Program-made: the position numbers and the translations under genes
The notes under the pieces: generated by a model
Databases searched by the model: none
Seen by the model: the letters and a program-made list of their open reading frames with translations, nothing else
Told to the model about the DNA's origin: nothing
Origin: Gymnopilus junonius
Lineage: Eukaryota; Basidiomycota; Agaricomycetes; Agaricales; Galerinaceae
NCBI GenBank assembly: GCA_015501075.1
Contig: JADNYJ010000684.1
Span: 1-15,998 of the forward strand
Direction of reading: 5' to 3'
DNA length: 15,998 nucleotides
Shown: positions 8,250 through 15,998 of the stretch, one piece after another
Position numbering within the stretch: the stretch's first letter is position 1
Layout: each line of letters starts with the position of its first letter

Positions 8250-9998
8250 CTATGCACAGTGACAGGACCTCCCGCACTGAAAGCACTTGAGAGCAGGCTT
8301 TCGTGCAGGATTAAAATAGTCCTCTCACTTGTCTGTTGGATCATCATTCCATGAAATCAAATAATGAACAATGGTGAGATTGGAGAACTCAGTACTCCAA
8401 CCCCCCCCATCACATAGCCATTGGAGTGACCAATGTTGAATGGATGACAGATATTGGCATCCACTACATCTGAAAGAATGAGTCCCATATAGGATAGGAT
8501 CCACTCCAATGTCAAGGAGGTTGTTCCGAAAGAGTTCAAGGAATTGTTCAGAAGTCTGATTTAATGTTTCTCAGCAAATTGAAGGATGAGAATATAAAAA
8601 GGATGGTTTACCATAGGCTTGTTGTCTGCATCAGGCCTGTCTCCAGAGGCTATCTTTCAGAAGAGATACCCAGAGGTGATCTTGCTTGCCTTCATCCACT
8701 CCCCCAGTGCACAAACAGGGCAGAGATGGGCTTCATCCCAAGGAAGGGGATATATATGAAATGGCTTGATTCCTGTCTGGTAAAAATGTGCATAGTTTAC
8801 TTGAGTAAGATGCAACACAAAAATAGAGTAGAAGACAATTACTCACTGCCATCGCGATGAGTCTTCTGAAATTCCAAGAATAGTGTTATGCTATCATCAT
8901 CTTCAAGGACAACATTTTTGTGCTGAATTTTCAGAACCTCATCAGAACAAAGGAGACAGAGAAATGCAATGGTGTAAATAGCTTGAAGAGCTTGTCGAGT
9001 CATTCCTCCTCCCCAGTCATCAATGTCGGCTGTTTGCAACTGTGAAGAAGGTTCATACTCCTTGATTTTTGAATTCTGTGGCTTGTTGTTTTCATCATAT
9101 AGCTTTTTCAATGTTTCCTGGTCAGTTTCAATTTTAATTCAATAGTGAGTCAATTGCATGGACTTACAGATGTGATTGCATAAGCAGATGTTGGCATTTT
9201 GCCACTATGAACCTTTATATTTGGAGATGAGCTCTATCAGCTCATATCGGACAGTGTGATATTCCATACTTGCCTTGCACATTCATAAACTCATCATATA
9301 TGAGGAAACCTGTTCTGAAATTGATGGATTTCCAGTCATTTTGCCACTGACTTTGCTCTTCTGCCAGGGGCATGAACCAAGGCCAAGGGTATGACCAAAC
9401 AGATAAGTCATAGAAGTGCACATCTTCTGACCATGGACATATGAATCCCAAATTTGGATTTGAGGTTTGAGTGAGCCATCTAGGTTGATCTCATCACATC
9501 TAAGCACCAGGTTATCTATTACTTGCAGGAGATAAATGAAGGCCTTACTGGTTCATGATCCAAGCAGTTATAAAGAATGGCACATCCTCAGGTGGATTTG
9601 GGCATACAAAGTCTTCATGTTTTTATATCAATGAGTTACTGATCAAAAATTGACACATTGGTTGACAAGGCTTCGAAAATCGAATATTTGAACAAATGAT
9701 TATCAATTCTTATTGAAAAGACTCACTGCTGATATTTGGAATCTGTTTTCTCTGATACACCCTTAGATGCACCACTGATTGTCTTCCACCATAGGAAGAC
9801 TGTCGGATTCTCAGAAGGTGTGGCATCCTTGAGAGATAGGTCAGGAGTAGTTTCTTTTTCCCCCTCCAAGTCATTTTTGATGTCCTCTTCATGTGGCAGG
9901 TCTTTGCGAAGGACAGTAGAAAGGCCAGTGTATGCTGGAAGGTCCTGAATGAAGGTCATTGTCAAGAGGATGGTGAAAAAAAAGGAGTGGAGTGTCAT
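8250..9998 (-). pseudogene. Crypton/integrase-like tyrosine recombinase gene
   Basis: A DNA breaking-rejoining enzyme of a type multiplied in mushroom genomes. Minus-strand exons, upstream to downstream: about 9998-9722 (uncertain first exon), one ending 9549 (CPNPPEDVPFF), 9499-about 9283 (INLDGSLKPQ, MTYLFGHTLGLG, GNPSISEQVSSYM), a piece ending 9168 (KMPTSAYAIT), 9117-8847 (LKKLYDENNKP, WGGGMTRQAL, IAFLCLLCSDEVLKIQ), 8772-8612 (IKPFHIYPLPWDEAHLCPV) and 8555-8250 (NNLLDIGVDP, GTHSFR, IVHYLISWNDDP, CFQCGRSC), ending TAG 8250-8252. Introns are 49-74 nt and in phase. HSFR is the HxxR box and Y in IVHYL the likely nucleophile. The first catalytic Arg, normally LLR.DE, is Cys (TGT 8947-8949). TGA codons at 9283, 8657 and 8325 stand where Arg is expected. 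The piece between 9283 and 9215 is unresolved. Confidence 0.82.
9723..9998 (-). CDS. short ORF, possible first exon of the recombinase gene
   Basis: An intact 91-codon reading starting MTLHSFFFTILLT and ending DSKYQQ, followed by a GTGAGT donor-like sequence at 9724-9719, so it may be spliced onto the downstream recombinase exons. The central part is acidic (PHEEDIKNDLEGEKETTPDL) and the end, FLWWKTISGASKG, is reminiscent of N-terminal segments in mushroom integrase-like proteins. The hydrophobic start looks like a signal peptide but is encoded by a T-rich tract, and an internal Met follows. It could also be a separate small gene. Function unknown. Confidence 0.35.
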   Translation of the reverse strand: MTLHSFFFTILLTMTFIQDLPAYTGLSTVLRKDLPHEEDIKNDLEGEKETTPDLSLKDATPSENPTVFLWWKTISGASKGVSEKTDSKYQQ

Positions 9999-10132
9999 CT
10001 TTTAAATCTCCAAATCCTAGACATGAACATACTGCAACACAATTTAGACACCTGAATATGAAGCAAACATGTCAGAATCATAAGTAGCAATTAAAGTGAA
10101 GGGGTGATGTGTCCAGAATTATTACCACTATC

Positions 10133-12297
10133 CTACCCTACAGCTTGTTGTACAGCAACTTGGATCCACACACATAATTTAGGGAGCTCTTTCAAGATCC
10201 AGGTCTTCAACTTATCATTATCATGCTGGATGTGAAGGGCTGCAACAACCTTCTTGATCATTTTCTCAGAAATGTTCAGCTGCATGCGAAATTCAGGACT
10301 ATGTTCACAAACCTTGCAAGAGCTGAGCTGTCAAGTTGAGATGACCTTGCCAACAAGTGAATGAATGTGAGGGTGTCAGAGGCCAAGATCACGGGCACAC
10401 ACAATTTGCATCAAGATGTGAAGGGCAAGGCCAGGATAGATGGTTGTACTGAAGTGTTTCAGGATGCCTATGGCATCTCCCCATGCAAAGTGCTCCTCAG
10501 CAAACTGAGCTAATGCAGGAGGTGATGGCAGCTGGTTGGAAAGACATGGGGCTTCCTCATTTGAAAACTAGAGGTTGGAAGTAGGCGAACAGAATATTGT
10601 TGGATGGAAAGTGTTCAGGCATGTTTTTTGCAAGGGCTGGGCAGTGTCGCGGAAGCTTTTTGGAAGAGTTTGTGACAGCCTCATGACATAATGCCATGCA
10701 CCAGTCATTTAAATCAGTTTTGAAGATCTTCTGCCAAGCATGTTGCGATGGCTTTCGAAAGCCCATGCCCAAAACCTGCACAAGCAAGGCCAAAAGCAGT
10801 CTCTATGCCACAATCCTTGATGCCATGCTATAGGAAGATCAGCAAGGTCAAAACACATAATTGGAAAAGGACTTTACATGATAATCACCACCTGCAAGCA
10901 GTGCTATCAACACAAGGTCAGCATGTGTCAGCATCAGACCAGGGTGATTTTCTATATCATACACCCTATAGACGATGACTTGTTCATCATTGGACACATC
11001 ACTATCACTGAAAATAAAATGAACATCAATCAGAATTTTTATGAATCAGATTACCAGTACTTACAACCAGAGAATTGTCCTGGCACCAAAGATGATAGTA
11101 TCAGAGTCTTCGGTAAGAACTGCATCCAAGAGACCCTGCTTTGACATAGATGCAAGCTCAGATTCAGCTTCACTGGGTGCCTAGAGATATGAAGGGAGAG
11201 TTAGGACAGGAGCCACAAATTAATGACAAGGACATACATCCTTCCAAGCAAACCCTAAAGCCTCTAGCATAAGGTAGGGGCCACGCAGATCCGGCACATG
11301 TTACATAATCCAGCAACGAGCTCAGTATTCCATGGCAATGGCAAAGTTTCCCACAATTTTAAGACCATAGAATTGAAGTGTTTGATGTATGGTACAACTT
11401 GTTGAAAGCAGATTTGGTTTTGAGTCAAGTATAGGCAAGTTATTAACCACTTTTGAAAAAATGGGTAAATTTTTTCTGAGTGCTTTTTCGTGCCTTTCGG
11501 GGTGTTCTGCGCTGTTTTCGATTTTCGACCAGCAAGATTTTGCCATGAGTGGGGTTTAAATAATCACGTGACTGTCTATATATGGTAAGTCGGCATGAGC
11601 GGCAAGGTTTGCTTCCAACCTAAAGTAGCCGAACATTGACCAACTATGGCTGAGTGTTGGCAGCAACGTTTCTGAGCTTATTGAATGTAAAACTTAAATT
11701 TCAAATCTTCTCATAAAGCTCAATATCTTGGTCAGAAATTTATGCAATATCTATTTTTTTTTCTTGAAGGCAAGATTTTGCCGCTCTTGGCGCTTATATA
11801 ATGGTATTACATAAGCTAGCCGGATCTGCATGGCCCCTACCTTATACTTGAGGTCACGCTTGATCCAGTGAGGGTTCCCTCAAATGTGCTTGCCCCTTTT
11901 GCATCTCGGCCTATCTGTGCCATCAAAAATGAAAAGGGGGTTCAATGGAAGCTGGAGGAGGTGAGTGCATCTCGCATAGAGTGTTGCCAACTCTGGGTCT
12001 TTGGTACAGCTGTGTCGATAGCATGCACGATACACCCAGCTGCTAGCCCAGCAATGAGTACAGCTTCATGAACATTATTAATTTTATACACACAGGGCAT
12101 CGATGCCAATGTGGAGGCCTCAGCCATCAGTTCCTTCATTTTGTCAGAACCCTTCCTCAACACAAAAAATGCTGAAATGATTGCTTTTTGGCCACTGGCT
12201 CAAGGAGCTGGACCAAGCAGTGCAACAGCCCACTCAGAATACATATGTGCAAAAATTTGAAGGATTTACTCACTTTCCATAGACCCACGATGCCTAT
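10133..12297 (-). pseudogene. XPG/FEN1/GEN1-like nuclease (PIN-fold) gene
   Basis: This family cleaves branched DNA with two metal ions. Minus-strand exons: 12297-12274 (GIVGLWK, with ATA where the start Met is expected), 12207-12094 (LLEPVAKKQSFQHF, EEGF, HIGIDAL), 12042-11844 (DPELATLYARC, PLFIFDGTDRPRCKRGK, GNPHWIK), 11270-11238 (LEALGFAWKD), 11180-11065 (APSEAESELA, VLTEDSDTIIFGA), 11007-10878 (YRVYDIENHPGL, GGDYH) and 10827-10133 (GIKDCGIETAFGLACAGFG, ALAKNMPEHFP). All seven acids of the FEN1-type site seem present: GID, FDG, E and E of PSEAESE, D and D of TEDSD, and GGDY. Breaks: a 577-bp element between the third and fourth exons, frameshifts near 12165, 10705 and 10560, and TGA at 12144, 12120, 11880, 10376 and 10331. 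Mushroom genomes carry many such PIN-like paralogues; their role is not established. Confidence 0.85.
11269..11845. mobile_element. 577-bp TIR element (MITE-like) inside the nuclease gene
   Basis: The ends are inverted repeats of 27 bp with one mismatch: left 11269-11295 starts ATAAGGTAGGGGCC and right 11819-11845 is its reverse complement with one C/T difference at a CpG. Weaker inverted similarity continues inward (ttacataat against its counterpart). The inside has no convincing ORF, contains two direct copies of GCAAGATTTTGCC (11532-11544, 11770-11782) and a CACGTG, and has about 16 CpG, far more than the surrounding gene. It splits the nuclease coding sequence between TAT and ATG codons. 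No long target duplication is visible; AT flanks an AAGG...CCTT core on both sides. Confidence 0.8.
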
Positions 12298-13196
12298 GAT
12301 GGTTGCAAGTTGCAAGTGACATACTCAGAGGACAGAAACTGAGTCATCAGGGTATCCTGATTTGGGGGAGAACCTGACATAAGATTGGTGGCATGGTTGC
12401 TCGGCATGCCAGCATTGAAATCCGGAGTCTACAGTCTACATAATTGGGCTGATTATTCTATCGCTTTTCATATGGAATGGGCATCGTACTTACTGTCAAT
12501 GATTGTTAGCTCAGCTTGCCTGAGAATTGCAAAAGGATGGGAAATACTTGCCTTGCAAACAATAGAGGGCAAGACAAAGATCTGCATGCCACCTCAGAGA
12601 CAAAAAAGAGATTCAGCTACCTTGGAATCACAAAAAATAGGCAAGGAAAAGAATCGAGGTCATCTCAATGAGCTCAAGGGTGAAGTGTGATGGCTACGAA
12701 GATGATCGAAGGTGGTGATGGCTAGGAAGATGAGGGAAGGTGTGGAAGACTCGAAGATCAACAATCAACAATCTATCGGTGGGGGTGGGCACTGCCTGCC
12801 AAAAAAGTGTGATGTTTGTACATGTTTGCTCTCCAGCCAAAGTTGATTTTCACTTGGTTCCTCCTTGTTCTTGCTCATTTCCACTCCTCCTTTCCTTCTG
12901 TCCCTCAAAGCGAAGGTGTAGAAATGTAAAGAGCGACGGTCCAAACACACTGATATAATTTAATTACTTATTTTCAATGATTTATGCATCAAAAACAGTA
13001 GATTGATATCTTGAAGACATCTCAAAATTTGTCATAGTTCTCAAGCTCTCGAAAATAATCAGAAGAGGTCAGTAAATTTTAATTTGAGTATAGACGTGTC
13101 CTATATGATCTATATAATGTATATAAGCAGTTATAACATCAATTGAAGCTAGAATCTCTATGAAGGAAAGCCAGCATGTGGACCATGAACATGCGG
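12298..13196. other. intergenic region between two minus-strand genes
   Basis: No protein family recognised. It should hold the promoter of the nuclease gene (start near 12297). On the minus strand a stretch at about 12493-12575 reads CKASISHPFAILRQAEL followed by a GTAAGT donor at 12493, which may be a remnant exon; I could not connect it to a neighbour. A 28-bp tandem duplication lies at 12687-12742. From 12955 to 13140 the DNA is A/T-rich, as expected for a gene end or 3' UTR region. Confidence 0.45.
12687..12742. repeat. 28-bp tandem duplication, two copies
   Basis: Copy one (12687-12714) and copy two (12715-12742) both begin GTGATGGCTA and end GAAGGTG, with three mismatches (C/G at one site, TC/GG at another). 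It lies upstream of the nuclease gene and downstream of the transposase-like gene. No function is evident. Confidence 0.8.
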
Positions 13197-15998
13197 CTAG
13201 AAGAATTCATCCTCGTCGTCATCAAACTCATCTGGCTCATCATTTGTAGGTTCCTCGCATTCCATCTCATTGTTAGATGATTGTTCATGCATGTTCCTGC
13301 TGTCCATTGCTTGAACAGGCCCCAAGATCAACTGCAGCATTGCCAACACCTTACTATACAGCCGAAATTAGCCATTCAAGTGCTGAAAATGTCAACATAC
13401 TTACAGTCAGTTGCATTCCATGGCTGCCAACAGTGCTGTAAGTCTTGGTTCCTTCCTATTCAAGTCTTTTTGCTTGATTTTCTGTAGTACTTCATCATTC
13501 AAAATTTTGCTGTGGATCTTGAGCTGGTCTTGCAGTTGCTTTGATGTCATTCAGTGGATTTTCTTGACTTCCATTTTGATGCTGATGCTGATAAGTCATT
13601 CTTTCTCTTGCTGTTTCTTTAGTTCACTCTCAACTAGCTTCTTTCGATAAGCCTGCACTCACTGCTGCTGAGCAAGAAGGAGCTGTTGGTGGAATTTGGT
13701 ATTTTCACCACTCGAACCTCGAGATCGGACAGCTTGCATCATGTAGATCTGATCATCAGCTTCACATAGCTTTGTGATGAAATTCTTGGTGTTGTTCTGC
13801 TCAAGATGCATTTTGTTCAAGAAGCTCATGGCAGTGCTGCTGGGATGATAATGGTGCCAAACTCACTAAGATCCGAGGGCACCTTCATTGGCATCATTGG
13901 TTGCCAGAATAAAGATTTGAGCCTGTTGTTCAGGAGTTAGGGAGTCAAATGGACCTCCAGGTGCATACTCCTTAGTAAACTGTCTCCAGCCTTCTGCAGC
14001 ACCTGAAAATAAGTCACTGATTGCACCTTTCAGATCCAGAAGGTTGGCTGCCAGTGTTCAGATAGCCATCACCATATTGGGATCAATCCATGGCTTTCTG
14101 TTGATAGTCACCTTCAAAAAGTCACTGATATTTGCTTCAAGCAGGAGGTCTGGGTTAGCTGCAATGGATTCACAGAATTCAGGAAGATGCCGATGCAGGT
14201 CAATGAGGTCTTGGTTGAGTGCATTTTGCACTTTGCTGCCCTCTCCATGAACAATACCCAAGTAAGGCAAGAAATTGTCAAGCCATATACAGTCATTGCG
14301 GCCATTTCCAGTAATGGTCGGTATGTCATATAATGCCTTGTTCAGGTTAGCTTCGATGTGATTAAATCCTGGCTTGTCCTTGGAGTCTCGAAAATCCTCC
14401 ATGAGAAGGTGATATGAATCAAGGTATGTGATGAGTTCTGCGGCTGCATATGTGTGCAACTGGTATCGCATATTCAATGTGTCTGGGAACTGGGATGCCA
14501 TCCTTGATCCCATGAAGTTTCTCCTTTTGGTCTTTCATGAATGCCTGATGTCTTTCCAGGTAGCCTCTCTTGTCATCTGAGTGATTGAATAATGATCCAG
14601 CAAGACTTGCCACTTTCACCCCCACATGTACTTGAATCTATGGCATTTTGGACTGCAGCACTATCAGCATCCCCGAGGCAAATCATAGCTGCATGAGCCT
14701 TGTTTGTGAGAAGAACTGGCAGGGTCTTCCCTTGCTCCTCCCAACCAGCCGCCATCTTCGCGCATCTGTATTTGAAGGCATTCAGATCCTTGTGGCTGCA
14801 GCAGCCCACAAACATAATTGCAAGTCTGAGCTCTCGATCCTTGTCTGACATCGAGTCAACAACTTCTTGTCCAATGATTTGAGCTATCAACTTGGTCACA
14901 GTTTCCCTATCTATATCGCTTTCTTGGCTGACTTCAAGCCTAATTAAATGATGTGAGTATCAAATGCATTTTCTTGAAACAACTTAATCACTTCACTTCT
15001 TGATATGCCTTCTCAATGTTATACACGCGTTAAGGCAGACAGTGAGTTTTGAAAATCCCCGCTTTTGAGAGCTTTGATAGATGCATGGCCAAAGTCCTCG
15101 GTCATAATTTCTTTCTTCCACTCACTACAGAGGGCAAGCTTCTTTTTTCCATCAGAGGCATGATCCATATTCTGGAATTCTTGCTTTCAAAACCAATCTT
15201 TGGGATCAAGTTTAGAATTATCTCATTGAGCCAGAGGACTGTTCGAGTATGAGGGATACTTCTTCGGCGAGTTCTTTTGTTCCTTCGAACTGTGTTTTAG
15301 CCTTATGATCAAGCACAGGTTCGACTTTGACAAATCGAGTTTCACTGGTCCATGTTGATTGATCCGAGTCATCAACTCCAGGTAAATAGGTAGGGCATTG
15401 AAGAGTGATATGATTTGATTCGAATGTGATTTTTCTGTCAGTTGTACCATTGCTGCTCCCACCAAAGCCTAAACATTTGTTAGGATGTTCACATGAAAAA
15501 TTTGCTCACTTACCTTTGCTTTGCGAAATTTCGTGTCCTAGTTGCATCAAGCCATATAAGCCCCCTTCATCTAGGGATCAAAAGGCTGTTTGACAACTCG
15601 GAAGCCATGTCACTTGGACACCGAATGCATTGGCACAAGCAGTTTATGGCATCACTGACACAATCACCAGCACACCCAGCTTTCAGAAGTGCATGGCACA
15701 ATTGACAAGCCTGTAATGTGTACTCCCCATTTCGTGTGGCCTTCCAGGTTTTCTTAACACCAAGAGAGTGTCGACAGGTGCGTAATGAGGCTTTTGCATG
15801 TCATTTTGCATGTCAAGGCTGTGCACCTTTTTCCGAAGTGAGTTGTTCATTTCTCTCTCATGGGAAAGCACTGTTTCGAGTTGTATGGCTAGTGAAGCTC
15901 AGTGTTCGATTACAGTCTTGGCTTCAGCAATGTGTGCAGATAGAAAAGAGGCCTGCTCCTCTTTTTGAAGCTCAAGTTGCTGCATCTGGTCCTCCCAG
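13197..15998 (-). pseudogene. large transposase-like repeat-family protein, partial at window edge
   Basis: I recognise a family repeated in Agaricomycetes but no named domain. Minus-strand order: coiled-coil start (MQQLELQKEEQ, LSHEREMNNSLRKKV; about 15980-15830), KAGCAGDCVSDAINC, an intron at 15469-15513, FGGSSNGTTDRK, LCSEWKKEIMTEDFGHASI, an acceptor at 14940, LAIMFVGCCSHKDLNAFKY, VASLAGSLFNHSDDKRG, YAAAELITYLDSYHLL, DLFSGAAEGWRQFTKEYAPGG, ATNDANEGALGS, a basic Gln-rich stretch, an intron at 13354-13404 and the acidic tail EFDDDEDEFF ending TAG 13197-13199. Conserved Cys, His, Asp and Asn clusters and a long helical body suggest an RNase H-like transposase, but that is inference. Nine TGA codons (for example 15899, 15187, 14058, 13659, 13407), one TAG (13866) and indels near 15685, 14630 and 14515 destroy it. 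The N-terminus is outside the window. Confidence 0.7.
13354..13404 (-). other. last intron of the transposase-like gene
   Basis: A 51-nt intron with donor GTAAGTATG (first base 13404) and acceptor GTATAG (last base 13354). Splicing joins a codon split after two bases and leads without a stop into the final 52 codons, which carry the acidic tail. It shows that the gene once evolved as a spliced nuclear gene. Confidence 0.7.

Noticed and set aside
8232..8252. Interstitial telomere-like repeat (tatccc units)
   Set aside because: Only about two to three short imperfect units, overlapping the end of the recombinase gene; not long enough to mean anything.
11322..11546. Small gene inside the TIR element
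   Set aside because: The 74-codon minus reading has no family features and a composition like random A/T-rich DNA; the element looks non-autonomous.
12385..12690. Plus-strand reading of 101 codons upstream of the nuclease gene
   Set aside because: No recognisable family, no splice or composition support, and the minus strand has the better, though still weak, coding hints.
1383..15901. Nuclear code in which TGA is read as arginine
   Set aside because: The TGA codons coincide with strong CpG depletion and other changes explained by CpG transitions (Arg to Cys or His, Asp to Asn), and real frameshifts are also present. Decay explains everything without a new code.
1..15998. CRISPR array, tRNA or rRNA genes, prokaryotic operon
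   Set aside because: No regularly spaced repeats, no tRNA or rRNA signatures seen by eye, and pervasive spliceosomal introns indicate fungal nuclear DNA.

Overview
The window looks like transposon-rich chromosomal DNA of a filamentous basidiomycete, most likely an Agaricomycete (mushroom-forming fungus). The reasons are short spliceosomal introns of about 45-75 nt with GTRNGT-like donors and YAG acceptors in almost every gene, no operon structure, and protein families I recognise as repeated in mushroom genomes. The species cannot be named from the sequence. Nearly every coding region is broken, so this reads as a graveyard of nested mobile elements rather than working host genes.

Layout. 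1-2031 (minus): 5' part of a Ty3/gypsy LTR retrotransposon, with a 313-bp LTR (1719-2031), a frameshifted gag with a zinc knuckle, and the start of the aspartic protease; the rest lies left of the window. 2032-5977 (minus): a DIRS-like tyrosine-recombinase retroelement with a zinc-finger ORF1, reverse transcriptase, RNase H and the N-terminal part of a tyrosine recombinase. The gypsy LTR interrupts that recombinase. 5978-6521: no recognised gene. 6522-8122 (plus): an unrecognised multi-exon gene with a strongly coding-like C-terminus. 8250-9998 (minus): a Crypton/integrase-like tyrosine recombinase gene, convergent with the previous one. 10133-12297 (minus): an XPG/FEN1/GEN1-like (PIN-fold) nuclease gene, split by a 577-bp terminal-inverted-repeat element at 11269-11845. 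12298-13196: intergenic, with a 28-bp tandem duplication. 13197-15998 (minus): a large transposase-like repeat-family protein with an N-terminal coiled coil and an acidic C-terminus, running off the right edge.

One process ties the window together. CpG is almost absent from 2032-6000 (16 by my hand count in about 3.97 kb) but common in the gypsy element (about 69 in 2.03 kb) and fairly common in the TIR element. In the old genes the in-frame stops are nearly all TGA at places where an arginine is expected, and some catalytic residues have changed in ways one CpG transition explains (RNase H Asp to Asn, recombinase Arg to Cys). The simplest reading is long-term cytosine methylation and deamination (CGA to TGA) of old elements, followed by insertion of the gypsy and TIR elements. 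Several single-base indels add frameshifts.

The three co-oriented genes at 8250-15998 (tyrosine recombinase, structure-specific nuclease fold, transposase-like protein) with a convergent orphan gene could be neighbours by chance or parts of one large decayed mobile element. That is the most interesting open question here.
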